Source of the DNA: Herbiconiux ginsengi
GTDB taxonomy: Bacteria; Actinomycetota; Actinomycetes; Actinomycetales; Microbacteriaceae
Assembly (NCBI RefSeq): GCF_900107435.1
Contig: NZ_FNPZ01000004.1
Span: 372,001-436,000, forward strand
Reading direction: 5' to 3'
DNA: 64,000 bases
Made by a program: the position numbers and the translations under genes. A model generated the notes under the pieces. It saw only the letters and a list, made by a program, of their open reading frames with translations, ran no database searches and was not told the DNA's origin. Shown in pieces: positions 8,917 through 17,428 of the stretch. Numbering within the stretch: position 1 is the stretch's first letter; each line of letters starts with the position of its first letter.

Positions 8917-10215
8917 CTACTTGCGGAAGTCGTCGACGTACGAGTCGTAGTCGTCGCCGAGCGTGGTGAGCACGGTGGAGGTGTCCTCCGTGCCGTTGAT
9001 GAGGTTCTGCAGCTCGCCGTTCAGCTCGTCGTAGAACGTGGGCGTGGGCCAGTCGGGGTAGAAGGCCAGGCCGTCACGCTCGTTGATGGTGTTGAACTGG
9101 TCGATGAGCTCCTTGCTCTTCTCATCGGTGATGTCGGCGATGTCGGCCGCCACCGGCAGGCCGCCGTTGTTGCCGAGGATGGCCTGGATCTCGGGACGCA
9201 TCGTGATGTCGATGAACTTGTAGGCCAGATCGGGGTTCTTGGCGCTGGCCGGAACCACCCACATGTTGCCCGCCGAGCCGAGGTTCAGCTCCGACTCGGG
9301 GAACTCGAAGATGCCCCAGTCGAAGTCGGTGATGTCGGTGGTGAAGCGGCCGTACCACCAGCTGCCCGACACGAACATCGGCGCCTGACCGTTGATGAAC
9401 TGCAAGCCGGCGTCTTCGGCCTTGAGGCCAGACGCGTCTTGCGAGATGTAGCCCTTGTCGACGTAGTCCTTCACGGTGTCGGTGGCGTAGGTGAGCGCTT
9501 CGCCCTGCCAGTCGACGGGATTCGTGTAGAGCTGGTAGTCGTCGACCCAGTCGCGGTCGGCCTGGCTGAGCGCGAGCTGGTACCAGAGCTGCCCGAGCGG
9601 ATACTCCTGCGCGGCCTCGGCCAGCGGCGTGGTGCCGGCGTCCTTGAACTTCTGCAGGTCGGCCTCGAACTCGGCGTAGGTCGTGGGCGGTTCGATGCCC
9701 TGGGCGGCGAAGGCGTCCTTGTTGTAATACACGGTGACGAACTCGCCGTAGTTGGGCACCCCGTACCAGGGACCCGATCCCATCACGCCTTCGTCGTCGT
9801 AACGAGCGGTGGTCTGCAGCGCCGGGGCGAGCTTGTCGTCCCACCCGTACTGCTCCACCGCATCCGTGATGTCGGTGAGCAGCCCCTGGCTGGCGAGCAG
9901 CCCGGCGGTGCCGTTGCCCTTGGCGTATTCGAGGATGTCAGGGGCTTCGTTGGAGTTCAGCACCTGGCTGGCCGTGGAGCGGATCTGCTCGAAACCCTTC
10001 TCCTCGAACTTCACCGTGGCGCCCGTCTCCTCTTCGAAGACCTTGATCGCCTCGTCCCAGGCTTTGCCCATGGCGCTGTCGGCACCCTCGTAGTGCCAGA
10101 GGGTGAGGGTCTTGTCGTCGGCCGAGTCGTTCGAACTGCCGGAGCAGCCGGCCAGCACGCCGGTCGCGGCGACGAGTGCCGTGATGCCGGTGAGTATGCG
10201 GGTGCGTCGTTTCAC
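8917..10215 (-). CDS. Extracellular sugar-binding lipoprotein of the ABC importer
   Basis: This 432-residue protein begins with a lipoprotein signal peptide. A basic start (MKRRTR), a hydrophobic core and the lipobox LAGC place the lipidated cysteine at residue 24, followed by a Ser/Asn/Asp linker. The mature part is an ExtX/MalE-type solute-binding protein: KTLTLWHYEGADSAMGKAWDEAI and later GQAPMFVSGSWWYGRF and NNGGLPVAADIADI. It is anchored to the outer face of the membrane and hands a sugar to the two permeases. Its neighbours, an alpha-xylosidase and a beta-glucosidase, suggest a xyloglucan-derived oligosaccharide as ligand. The promoter region carries a LacI-type operator at 10304-10317. 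Confidence 0.95.
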   Translation of the reverse strand: MKRRTRILTGITALVAATGVLAGCSGSSNDSADDKTLTLWHYEGADSAMGKAWDEAIKVFEEETGATVKFEEKGFEQIRSTASQVLNSNEAPDILEYAKGNGTAGLLASQGLLTDITDAVEQYGWDDKLAPALQTTARYDDEGVMGSGPWYGVPNYGEFVTVYYNKDAFAAQGIEPPTTYAEFEADLQKFKDAGTTPLAEAAQEYPLGQLWYQLALSQADRDWVDDYQLYTNPVDWQGEALTYATDTVKDYVDKGYISQDASGLKAEDAGLQFINGQAPMFVSGSWWYGRFTTDITDFDWGIFEFPESELNLGSAGNMWVVPASAKNPDLAYKFIDITMRPEIQAILGNNGGLPVAADIADITDEKSKELIDQFNTINERDGLAFYPDWPTPTFYDELNGELQNLINGTEDTSTVLTTLGDDYDSYVDDFRK

Positions 10216-10303
10216 TGTCTACCTCCTTGTAGTGAGCAGGATGCTCGTGCTTCTGGTGTGTGTTTGTCGTGGTGGTGCGGGTGGTGCGGTCTCGGGCCGT
10301 TCG

Positions 10304-10317
10304 TCGAAGCGCTTCGA
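10304..10317. promoter_or_regulatory. LacI-type operator of the sugar transport operon
   Basis: TCGAAGCGCTTCGA is a perfect 14-base palindrome with the central CG of LacI/GalR-family operators. It lies 89 bases upstream of the sugar-binding lipoprotein start and 67 bases beyond the lacI stop, in an otherwise gene-free 169-base stretch. The same sequence core recurs in front of lacI itself, which strongly suggests one regulator binds both. Confidence 0.8.
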
Positions 10318-10384
10318 TATTGCGCTTCCTCGCTCGGCGGTCGGATGGGCTGGGGCCGGCCGCGGCCGGACATCGGCGGCGGGC

Positions 10385-11392
10385 TCAGGTGACCGAGGCG
10401 GTCGAGCCTTTTGCGATGTATGCGGGCGGAACGAGCTCGACGACGGGTTCGGAATATCCGCCGAGCTGGTTCATGGTCAACTCGACCCCCCGTCGCCCGG
10501 TGATGAGGGCGGGCAGGGGGATGACGTCGAGCGGGGGGTCGAGCTGGTCGGTCGGAAAGCTGGAGCAGGCCGACAGCACCGACATGTCCTGGGGGATGCT
10601 CGCGCCGTCTTGTCTCAGCAGCTCGAGCGCCATGGTGTGCACCGGTTCGTTGCAGTTCAGCACGATGGCTGACAGTCCGGGGAGCTCGCGGCGCAACTCC
10701 TCGAGAGCGACGCGCACACTCACGGGCTCCTGTTCGGGCATCACGAAATGTGTGCCGACCCCGAACTCCGCGGCGGCGGCGGCGAAAGCGTCGCGGAAGC
10801 GGATGGGGAAGTTCGAGCCGCGCGCGTAGAGCTCCTCGGGGTGACCGATCAGGCCGATCTGCCGGTGGCCCTGGGCGGCGAGCCGCTCGACGGAGAGTCG
10901 TGCGGCCGCTTCGAAGTCGAGGTCGACGCAGGTGAGCCCCGTGGTGTCGGCCGGGATGCCCACCAGCGTGACGGGGATGTCGAGCTCGCGCACGAGCGGC
11001 ACCCGGCTGTCGTCGCGGTCGACGTCGAGCAGCACGATCCCGTCGACGAGCTTGGAGGAGACCATGCGGCGCAGGCCGTTGACCGCCTCGTCCTGCACCA
11101 GCAGAACGGTGTCGTAGTCGAACTCGCGCGCCGCCTCCGCGATGGCCAGCACGAAGGTCATGTGTGCCGGTGCGTAGGTGTCCGCATGCAGCGGAGCACT
11201 CAGGGCGAGCAGGTTCGTGCGGCTGCCGGCGAGCATCCGGGCGCCCGCGTTGGGCCGGTAACCGAGTTGCGCGACGGCGGCATCGATGCGATCCCTGGTC
11301 GCGGCGCCGATGGCCCGCTTGCCGCTGAGAGCGTAGGAGACTGTGGAGATCGACACTCCGGCCGCACGGGCGACGTCGTGAATGGTCGCCAT
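10385..11392 (-). CDS. LacI-family regulator of the xyloside/glucoside operon
   Basis: The start ATG at 11392 is preceded by a strong ribosome site (AAGGAGGAGGAG on the minus strand) and gives 335 residues. Residues 1-50 form the LacI helix-turn-helix with hinge helix: MATIHDVARAAGVSISTVSYALSGK, then RLGYRPNAGARML-like residues. The rest is the periplasmic-binding-protein-like sugar sensor domain ending PPAYIAKGSTASVT. It sits immediately upstream of the ABC transporter and glycosidase genes on the same strand. It should repress them until an imported sugar binds. Palindromic CGAAGCGCTTCG sites occur both upstream of it and upstream of the transporter, indicating autoregulation. Confidence 0.94.
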   Translation of the reverse strand: MATIHDVARAAGVSISTVSYALSGKRAIGAATRDRIDAAVAQLGYRPNAGARMLAGSRTNLLALSAPLHADTYAPAHMTFVLAIAEAAREFDYDTVLLVQDEAVNGLRRMVSSKLVDGIVLLDVDRDDSRVPLVRELDIPVTLVGIPADTTGLTCVDLDFEAAARLSVERLAAQGHRQIGLIGHPEELYARGSNFPIRFRDAFAAAAAEFGVGTHFVMPEQEPVSVRVALEELRRELPGLSAIVLNCNEPVHTMALELLRQDGASIPQDMSVLSACSSFPTDQLDPPLDVIPLPALITGRRGVELTMNQLGGYSEPVVELVPPAYIAKGSTASVT

Positions 11393-11425
11393 CTCCTCCT
11401 CCTTCGGCCGGGTCGTGGTAATCGT

Positions 11426-11450
11426 CGAAGCGCTTCGCGGAAACGCTTCG
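11426..11450. promoter_or_regulatory. Tandem LacI-type operators upstream of lacI
   Basis: A perfect palindrome CGAAGCGCTTCG (11426-11437) is followed directly by a weaker copy reading GGAAACGCTTCG (11439-11450). Both lie 34-58 bases upstream of the lacI start. They share the core of the operator at 10304-10317, fitting autoregulation by the adjacent LacI protein. Confidence 0.75.
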
Positions 11451-11543
11451 ACACACGATAGACAGATATCCGCGGGCAGGTCAACCCTCATCGCGAATTC
11501 GACCTGCGGGGCGCGATGCCATGTGCCGGACTACTTGTCTTTT

Positions 11544-11575
11544 CATGTAGTACGCAATATATTGCGTACTACATG
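11544..11575. promoter_or_regulatory. 32-base perfect palindrome upstream of an alpha/beta hydrolase gene
   Basis: The stretch is fully self-complementary: the left half CATGTAGTACGCAATA mirrors the right half with no spacer. It ends 23 bases before the hydrolase ATG. Its core GCAATATATTGC recurs almost exactly (GCAATATACTGC) in the promoter of the gntR gene at 12548, so that GntR protein is the best candidate binder. A perfect palindrome of this length could also extrude as a cruciform or form a hairpin in the mRNA leader. Confidence 0.7.
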
Positions 11576-11598
11576 CTTCAGCAAACAAGGGAGAAATC

Positions 11599-12339
11599 AT
11601 GACCGCAAACGCATTCGCGCCCGAAGCCGCCAAGCCCACCGTGGTGCTCGTGCATGGAGCCTTCGCCGAGTCCTCGAGCTGGAACGGCGTCGTCAGCCGC
11701 CTGCAGAGCCAGGATCTGGCGGTTCTCGCGATCGCGAATCCCCTTCGCGGGCTGGCGCAGGATGCGGAGTACCTGCGCAGCATCATCGACCGCATCGACG
11801 GCCCGGTCATCGTGGCCGGACACTCGTACGGCGGGTCGGTGGCCAGTGAGGCCACCGAGGGTGCCGACAACGTGCGCGGACTCGTGTTCATCGCCAGCTT
11901 CATCCTGGAACCGGGCGAGAGCACGGGAGAGCTCGCGGGCAAGTTCCCCGGTGGCGAGCTCGGTCCGGCTCTCCGGCCGATCCCTTACTCGGCCGGCGCC
12001 AACAGTGGCGACGATCTCTACATCGAGCAGGATCGGTTCCGGGCCGTCTTCGCGGCCGACGTGCCCGAGGACACCGCAGCTCTGATGGCGGCCACCCAGC
12101 GCCCGATCGCGGCGGCGGCCCTCGACGACAAGGCCACCAAGGCCGGCTGGAAGAACATTCCGTCGTGGACGCTGGTCACCCGTCAGGATCTCGCCGTCCC
12201 CGCCGAATCCCAGCGGTTCATGGCCGACCGTGCGCACTCGAGCGCCGTGGAGATCGACGCCTCGCACGCCGTGACGGTGTCGGCGGCCGCCGACGTCGCC
12301 GACCTCATCCTCGAGGCGGTTCGCGGAACCGGTCGATGA
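11599..12339 (+). CDS. Alpha/beta hydrolase
   Basis: This 246-residue enzyme has the compact alpha/beta hydrolase fold. KPTVVLVHGAFAESSSWNGV holds the oxyanion-hole HG segment. The nucleophile Ser76 is in the elbow GHSYGG. A late His in EIDASHAVTVS completes the triad. It resembles plant salicylate/methyl-ester esterase-like proteins common in actinobacteria, but the substrate is unknown. A ribosome site (AAGGGAGA) precedes the ATG. A 32-base palindrome lies just upstream and a GntR regulator gene lies downstream, so expression is probably ligand-controlled. Confidence 0.9.
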   Translation: MTANAFAPEAAKPTVVLVHGAFAESSSWNGVVSRLQSQDLAVLAIANPLRGLAQDAEYLRSIIDRIDGPVIVAGHSYGGSVASEATEGADNVRGLVFIASFILEPGESTGELAGKFPGGELGPALRPIPYSAGANSGDDLYIEQDRFRAVFAADVPEDTAALMAATQRPIAAAALDDKATKAGWKNIPSWTLVTRQDLAVPAESQRFMADRAHSSAVEIDASHAVTVSAAADVADLILEAVRGTGR

Positions 12340-12514
12340 CCGCGGGCCGGCCGAATCGATGACAGGCGTTGTTCGCCGCAGGATGCACGCGGCGCCGACC
12401 TCCTTCACGAGGCGTCCGTCGCAAGGGGCGGGCGATGACTGTCAGTCACCCGGGCGGGCTGGCCGCCGAGATGCGCGTACGAGAACCTTTTGTGCGCCCG
12501 AAGGGAACTTGGCA

Positions 12515-12528
12515 TGCAATATACTGCA
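12515..12528. promoter_or_regulatory. Palindromic operator in the gntR promoter
   Basis: TGCAATATACTGCA is a near-perfect 14-base palindrome, 19 bases before the gntR start codon. Its GCAATATA core matches the centre of the long palindrome at 11544-11575. This is consistent with autorepression by the GntR protein. The remaining 12340-12514 spacer shows no other feature. Confidence 0.6.
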
Positions 12529-12547
12529 CGAATGATATGCTGCAACT

Positions 12548-13210
12548 ATGCCGACGCCGCAGACGAGTAACGTCAACTCCCGGTCCCTCCTGCGCGACGA
12601 CGTCTATCTCTCGCTGCGCGACGCGATCATCGACGGCACGTTCCTGCCCGGAGAGCGGCTTCGAGACCAAGAACTCGAATCGTGGCTAGGGGTGAGCCGG
12701 ACCCCGATCCGCGAAGCTCTGCTGCGGCTGGCGCGGGCCGGATTGGTCTCCGCAAAGCCCGGTCGAGCGACGATCGTGGCCCCGGCCAACCCGAAGATCG
12801 TGGGTGACGCCCAGCAGATCGCCGCCTCCATGCACGAGCTGGCGACGCGTCTCGCCGGCCCTGCGGTCACGCCCGACGCGCTGGGGGCCATGGAAGCGGC
12901 GAACCTCGACTTCGCCAGCGCCCTCGTGGCCGGCGACATCGATCTGGCGTTGCGTTCCGACGACGCCTTCCACGCTGTGCTGACCGGCCTGAGCGGCAAC
13001 ACGATGATCGCCGACGTGCTGGAACAAGCCACCCCGCTCATCCGTCGAGCCGAACGGCAGCGCTTCGCGTCGTCGGCCGGACGCGAATCCGTCGAGCAGC
13101 ATCGTGCGATCGTCGAGCGTCTGAGGGCCGGAGATGTCGATGGGGCAGCCGCACTCAGCCGCGACAACTGGATGACTCTCCACCAGCACGTGGATCACGC
13201 GGACGGATAG
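12548..13210 (+). CDS. GntR-family regulator with FCD ligand domain
   Basis: This 220-residue protein has a GntR winged helix at residues 12-75 (LRDDVYLSLRDAIIDGTFLPGERLRDQELESWLGVSRTPIREALLRLARAGLV). The following all-helical FCD effector domain shows conserved metal/ligand-site positions such as DDAFHAVLTGLSGN, and a C-terminal EQHRAIVERLRAGDVDGAAA. FCD regulators respond to small organic acids. The wing is short, as usual for the family. Similar palindromes upstream of this gene and of the hydrolase at 11599 suggest it controls both. Confidence 0.9.
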   Translation: MPTPQTSNVNSRSLLRDDVYLSLRDAIIDGTFLPGERLRDQELESWLGVSRTPIREALLRLARAGLVSAKPGRATIVAPANPKIVGDAQQIAASMHELATRLAGPAVTPDALGAMEAANLDFASALVAGDIDLALRSDDAFHAVLTGLSGNTMIADVLEQATPLIRRAERQRFASSAGRESVEQHRAIVERLRAGDVDGAAALSRDNWMTLHQHVDHADG

Positions 13211-13233
13211 TCGCCTCACGGCCCGCGTGCCGG

Positions 13234-14157
13234 ATGACACAGGGATTGGACGATCGGATGACTGACGCCGGAACGATCGAGGTCACGGGGCTCCTGAGCG
13301 ACTTGACGACATCGTCTCTGGTCGTCGCAGCCCTCGCCTCCGCGCTCTCCGACGAGCGAGCGCGTACCCCCGCTGAGGCGCTCGAGATCGACGGTCCTCG
13401 TGCGGCGGTGCTCCGGACTCTGCCCGACGCGGAGCTCGCGCTGCGAGCGCTCTGGGAAGATCGCTCGTCGCGGAGCAGCAACCTCGTCAGCAGCTTGAGT
13501 CAAGCGGCTGCCGCCGCGGCGGGGACGACGAGAGCCTGGTCGGACGTGGGCGACGAGGTCATGATCGCGCAAGGACGCTCCTCGGCCCTGATGGCGCGGT
13601 TCATGCTGAAGGACGTCGCCCCCGCGTACGGGGTCTTGGCCGCGGATTCGTCGGCGCGGATCCTCGATGTCGGCACGGGCATCGGCGCGATCGCGACCGC
13701 GTTGGCAGAAGCCCGGCCCGGCATCGAGGTCACGGGGATCGACATCGCGGAGCGGCCGCTCGACATCGCGCGCACGCTCGTCGACGAACTGCACTCCCAG
13801 GTCGCCGCCCGGATCTCGTTCCGTCAGCAAGACGTGACCGAGCTCGGCGAGAAGGCCTGTTACGACGTCGTCTGGATGCCCATGCCGTTCCTGCCCGATG
13901 CCATCGTCGACCGGGCGTTGGACCGCGCCACCGAAGCGCTCACGTCGGGCGGGCTCCTGGTGCTCGGCACTCGTCCCGATGTCGCCGGCGGGGGTCTGCG
14001 GGCGGCCGACGCGTGGATCGCATCGCTCACCGGCGGCGGCACCCTGACCACGAGTGCCGTCGCGGACCGCCTGTCCCGACGCGGCTTCCGAAGGATCCTA
14101 CGCTTCGACACGGTACCCGGTGCCCCCGTGCTCCTCGCCGCCGTCGCGCCCCACTGA
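13234..14157 (+). CDS. SAM-dependent methyltransferase
   Basis: From the ATG at 13234 the protein has 307 residues; the ATG at 13258 is an equally possible start. An N-terminal helical region (about 1-120) resembles the winged-helix dimerisation part of some O-methyltransferases. The Rossmann core follows, with SAM motif I ARILDVGTGIGAIATALAEA and the acidic end of beta-2 in EVTGIDIAERP. Post-I residues ISFRQQDVTELG and VVWMPMPFLPD follow. Substrate unknown. It starts 23 bases after gntR on the same strand and could be co-transcribed. Its end faces an MFS gene. Confidence 0.82.
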   Translation: MTQGLDDRMTDAGTIEVTGLLSDLTTSSLVVAALASALSDERARTPAEALEIDGPRAAVLRTLPDAELALRALWEDRSSRSSNLVSSLSQAAAAAAGTTRAWSDVGDEVMIAQGRSSALMARFMLKDVAPAYGVLAADSSARILDVGTGIGAIATALAEARPGIEVTGIDIAERPLDIARTLVDELHSQVAARISFRQQDVTELGEKACYDVVWMPMPFLPDAIVDRALDRATEALTSGGLLVLGTRPDVAGGGLRAADAWIASLTGGGTLTTSAVADRLSRRGFRRILRFDTVPGAPVLLAAVAPH

Positions 14158-14249
14158 TCCACCGTGGCGCTGCGGAACGCTGGCCCGTGCGGCGGCGGGT
14201 GGCGGAGGTGGAGACCGCAGCTTCGAGAGGGGAGAGAGCCTTCGCCGGC

Positions 14250-15500
14250 TCAGCGCACCGCGGGGCGGGGCTTGATCGACGCCAGGAGCGCGGCGCCGAC
14301 GACCGCTGCGGCTCCTCCGACGAGCAGGGCGGTCTGCACTCCGATGCCGTCGACCAAGAGGCCTCCGATGACCGCGCCGAGCGCGATCGCAATCTGGAAC
14401 GCGGCCGCCTGCAATCCGCCCACACTCTCCAGTCGAGTGGGCTCGGCCCGCGCCATCCAGGTGATCGTCGCTGTCGGCACCGCCCCGAAGCCGATGCCCC
14501 AGACCGCGACCGCCACGATGACGCCGGCCGTCGTGGTGCCGGCCAGAGCGAAGACGATCATCGCCACGCCGATCGCCGCCGGGAAGAGCAGCACTGCCAG
14601 CCGCAGCCGCTTGTCGGTGAGGGGGCCCGCCACCACGTTGCCGATGAACGCCGCCACGCCGTAGACCGCGAGCAGCACCGCGAGCTGCGACGGGTCGAGA
14701 CCGCCGATGTCGGCCGCGGCCGGACGGATGTAGGTGAAGCCGGCGAAGTGGCCGCCCACCACGAGGGCCATCGCCAGGAGGCCGACCAGGATGGCCCGCG
14801 AGCGCAGCGTCGCGAGGAGGGGACCGAAGCCGGTCGCGGTCGTCGACCGCACCGAGGGCAGCACGATCGCCTGCATGATCACCGCGATCACACCCACGGC
14901 GGCGGCGAGCGCGAAGACGACGCGCCAACCCCAGAGCTCGCCCAGCCAGGTGCCGAGCGGAATCGCGGCCACGGTGGCCAGGGAGACGCCGACGTTCACG
15001 ACGGTGAGGCCGCGCCCGAGCTGCGCCGTCGGGACGAGGCGGGCTGTGAGGGAGATCCCGATCGCCCAGAAGCCGCCGGCTGCGATGCCGAGCAGCACTC
15101 GCGCCGCCAGGAGTACCGGGTAGTTCGGTGCGATCGCGACCAGGAGGGAGGAAAGGACCGACAGCACCGACAGGCCCAGCATGAGGTGTCGGCGGTCGAG
15201 ACGGGGCAGCAACACCGGGATGGTGATACCGGCGACGGCGGCCACGATGGCCGTGACGCTGACCGATTGGCCGGCGACGCCCTCCGTGACGCCGAGGTCT
15301 GCTGCTATTCGCGAAAGCAGGCTCGCGGGGAGGAACTCGGCCATGACCAGGGCGAAGACGCCCACGGAGAGCGAGGCCACTCCCAGCCAGGAGGTGGCGG
15401 CGGGCGAGTCGCCGCCCGGTGCCTCGTTCGATGCCGTCGACGGCGTCAAGGTCGGGGTGGAGCCGGTGGAGGGTTCGTGCGGGGTTGTGGGGTTGTCCAT
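14250..15500 (-). CDS. MFS transporter, DHA1 family (AraJ/YdhP-like)
   Basis: Starting at the ATG at 15500 the protein has 416 residues. A Ser/Thr/Pro-rich N-terminal tail of about 40 residues precedes twelve predicted membrane helices. The family loop signature appears as LLPRLDRRHLMLG between helices 2 and 3. Motifs such as ARVLLGIAAGGFWAIGISLTARLVP are typical of sugar-efflux and arabinose/drug exporters. It lies divergently from an HxlR regulator (15568), the usual arrangement of a regulator next to the pump it controls. The substrate is unknown. Confidence 0.92.
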   Translation of the reverse strand: MDNPTTPHEPSTGSTPTLTPSTASNEAPGGDSPAATSWLGVASLSVGVFALVMAEFLPASLLSRIAADLGVTEGVAGQSVSVTAIVAAVAGITIPVLLPRLDRRHLMLGLSVLSVLSSLLVAIAPNYPVLLAARVLLGIAAGGFWAIGISLTARLVPTAQLGRGLTVVNVGVSLATVAAIPLGTWLGELWGWRVVFALAAAVGVIAVIMQAIVLPSVRSTTATGFGPLLATLRSRAILVGLLAMALVVGGHFAGFTYIRPAAADIGGLDPSQLAVLLAVYGVAAFIGNVVAGPLTDKRLRLAVLLFPAAIGVAMIVFALAGTTTAGVIVAVAVWGIGFGAVPTATITWMARAEPTRLESVGGLQAAAFQIAIALGAVIGGLLVDGIGVQTALLVGGAAAVVGAALLASIKPRPAVR

Positions 15501-15552
15501 AGCACAATGCTCGATCTCTCCTGTCAGGGAGGGGAAACGTCGGGTTAGCTGC

Positions 15553-15565
15553 TTACAATTGGTAA
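15553..15565. promoter_or_regulatory. Probable HxlR operator in the MFS/hxlR divergent promoter
   Basis: TTACAATTGGTAA is an inverted repeat (TTAC...GTAA around AATTG) directly upstream of the hxlR start and within 60 bases of the MFS start. It is flanked by a wider GGTTA...TAACC pair (15543-15567). HxlR-type regulators typically bind such short dyads in divergent promoters. Confidence 0.5.
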
Positions 15566-15567
15566 CC

Positions 15568-15927
15568 ATGACCTCTCATGCCACCGGTACCCGCCCTCTG
15601 CCGCCGATTCTGAACGAGGAAGAGTGCCGGGGCTTCCAGAGCGCGATCGAACTCGTCGGCCGTCGGTGGACGGGTGCCATCTTGCTCAGCATCACCCGGG
15701 GCGCGCGGCGCTTCAGTGAGATCATCCGCGCGGTCGACGGGCTGTCGGATCGGTTGCTCTCGCAGAGACTCAAGGAGTTGGAGGCGCAGGGGCTCGTCGA
15801 GCGCACGATCGTGCCGACGACCCCTGCGTACTCCCGCTACACCCTCACCACGCGTGGCATCAGGCTCATGGCGGCACTGCACCCCCTCGCGCAGTGGGGT
15901 GTCGCCGACAACTCCGCCGACACGTGA
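15568..15927 (+). CDS. HxlR-family winged-helix regulator
   Basis: This 119-residue protein carries the HxlR core: FQSAIELVGRRWTGAILLSITRGARRFSEIIRAVDGLSDRLLSQRLKELEAQGLVERTIVPTTPAYSRYTLTTRG. The HxlR-typical WTGAIL and LSQRLKELE helices and the RYTLT wing strand are clear. HxlR regulators sense electrophiles or redox changes and control neighbouring genes. The divergent MFS transporter is the obvious target. The ATG follows the dyad immediately, so the mRNA leader is short or absent. Confidence 0.9.
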   Translation: MTSHATGTRPLPPILNEEECRGFQSAIELVGRRWTGAILLSITRGARRFSEIIRAVDGLSDRLLSQRLKELEAQGLVERTIVPTTPAYSRYTLTTRGIRLMAALHPLAQWGVADNSADT

Positions 15928-15982
15928 TGTGCGTGACGTGTTCTGCCTCCCGACGTCGGGTCGGGTCGGCCGGTGTGCCGAT

Positions 15983-16834
15983 CTAGTCGTTGGCCGTCTG
16001 GGTCGTCAAGAACGCGAGCGCCTCGTCGGCGACCGTGCGCCAGCCGTGGTCGATGGTGAGCGAGTGACCGCGCCCGGGGATCTCGATGAACACCGTGGTG
16101 CCGGGGTTCTTCTGCTGGATGCGGAAGGCGGCCGCGGTCATCGCGGTGGGCACGGTGTTGTCGTTCTCGCCGGAGATGATCAGCAGCGGGCCGCGCTCGG
16201 GATTCTTCGTGTCGACCTTCGTCTCGGTGAAGGGGTTGAAGTTCGCGGTGGCCGCCTGGAACAGCGGAACGCCCGAAGCGGCCACGTGATAAGTCTCCCA
16301 CAGCTCCTTCGCCTCGTCGGCGTCGAGGTTGTTGGCCCAGCCGAAGGTGAACTGCTCGAGGGTGAGCGAGACCGCCTTGCCGAAGTTGAGCGGATTGCCC
16401 AGCACCGGAGCCGACGACTTCAGCGACGACACGGGTAGGGGGAGCACGCCCTGGAACGGTGCCGGATCGATCGCCACCGTGGCCTCGCTCGCTCCTTCGC
16501 CGGCGATCTTCTGGGCGATCAGGCCGCCGAAGGAGTGGCCGACGACCGCGGGAGTGAGGGTGAGCGCGTCGATGGCTTCGAGGTAGTGCTCGGTGACCTG
16601 CTTGACCATCTTGTGGGCGAAGACATCCGGATCTCGCCGTGCCTCCTCGACGCTCGCGGGATCGTCGGGCCAGCCCGGCGCGACGGTGGAGAAGCCGTTC
16701 TCCTCGAACAGGGTGCGCCACTTCTCCCAGCTGCTGGAGAGCAGCCAGAGTCCGTGGATGAAGACGACGGGCTGGAGACCCGAGGCGTTGGCGCGCTCGA
16801 TCTCCTCGGTTTCTGCGGCGGTGAGGGTGCTCAC
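15983..16834 (-). CDS. Alpha/beta hydrolase
   Basis: This 283-residue enzyme has LQPVVFIHGLWLLSSSWEKW as its oxyanion segment, nucleophile Ser101 in VGHSFGG, a late acid in ISGENDNTVP and catalytic His in IPGRGHSLTIDHGW. It resembles haloalkane dehalogenase/esterase-type hydrolases widespread in actinobacteria and has no signal peptide. The substrate cannot be assigned. It is divergent from the SRPBCC gene and stands alone. Confidence 0.9.
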   Translation of the reverse strand: MSTLTAAETEEIERANASGLQPVVFIHGLWLLSSSWEKWRTLFEENGFSTVAPGWPDDPASVEEARRDPDVFAHKMVKQVTEHYLEAIDALTLTPAVVGHSFGGLIAQKIAGEGASEATVAIDPAPFQGVLPLPVSSLKSSAPVLGNPLNFGKAVSLTLEQFTFGWANNLDADEAKELWETYHVAASGVPLFQAATANFNPFTETKVDTKNPERGPLLIISGENDNTVPTAMTAAAFRIQQKNPGTTVFIEIPGRGHSLTIDHGWRTVADEALAFLTTQTAND

Positions 16835-16946
16835 GGGTGATTCCTTCCGGTCGGCGGTGTTCGCACGCTACTGGCGGGGCACGGGGCGGCGCAAGAGGTT
16901 TCGAGCGGGTGTGGACCGCTGGCGGGGGCCTGTGGAGAATGGGGGC

Positions 16947-17393
16947 ATGTCATCCGGAGCAGAGACCGTCACTCGCGAGTTCACGATCGTCATCGACGCC
17001 GAGCCCGCCGTGGTCTGGGTGGCCCTGACTTCGCCGGAGTACACGACGGAATGGTGGTTCGCCAACACGGTCGAGTCGACCTGGGAGGTGGGCGCCCCGA
17101 TCGGCTATCTCGACGAACGCGGACTGCCCGAGACCCTGGGCGAGGTGCTCGTGAGCGAACCTCCGCACCGCCTGGCCACGAGCTTCCATCCCGTGTGGTC
17201 GGAGGAGGTGCGCGAGCACGAGGGAACGCGGGTGGAGTGGCTGCTCGAGGCGTTCGACGACCTCTCCGACCCGCCGCGCACGCAGGTGACTCTCACGCAT
17301 TCGGGTGTGGTGCCGGGAAGCGTGCTCGACCGGGAGATCAGTCCGGGGTGGAGCTACCTGCTCGAGAGCCTCAAGAAGCTGCTCGAGTCCTGA
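16947..17393 (+). CDS. SRPBCC (AHSA1-like) domain protein
   Basis: The 148-residue protein fits one START/AHSA1 fold. REFTIVIDAEPAVVWVALTSPEYTTEWWF is the family opening. It is followed by WEVGAPIGYLD, GEVLVSEPPHRLATSFHPVW and a C-terminal helix GWSYLLESLKKLLES. These proteins form a deep hydrophobic pocket that can bind lipophilic ligands. Some act as ArsR-coupled detoxification proteins. No ArsR gene is adjacent, so the role is open. Confidence 0.88.
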   Translation: MSSGAETVTREFTIVIDAEPAVVWVALTSPEYTTEWWFANTVESTWEVGAPIGYLDERGLPETLGEVLVSEPPHRLATSFHPVWSEEVREHEGTRVEWLLEAFDDLSDPPRTQVTLTHSGVVPGSVLDREISPGWSYLLESLKKLLES

Positions 17394-17428
17394 ATCCGCC
17401 GCTCGGGCCTCTGGTGCCCGACGTCGCA

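Noticed and set aside
15948-15959. CCCGACGTCGGG palindrome after hxlR
   Set aside because: Twelve bases in G+C-rich DNA with no loop, too weak to call a terminator or operator.
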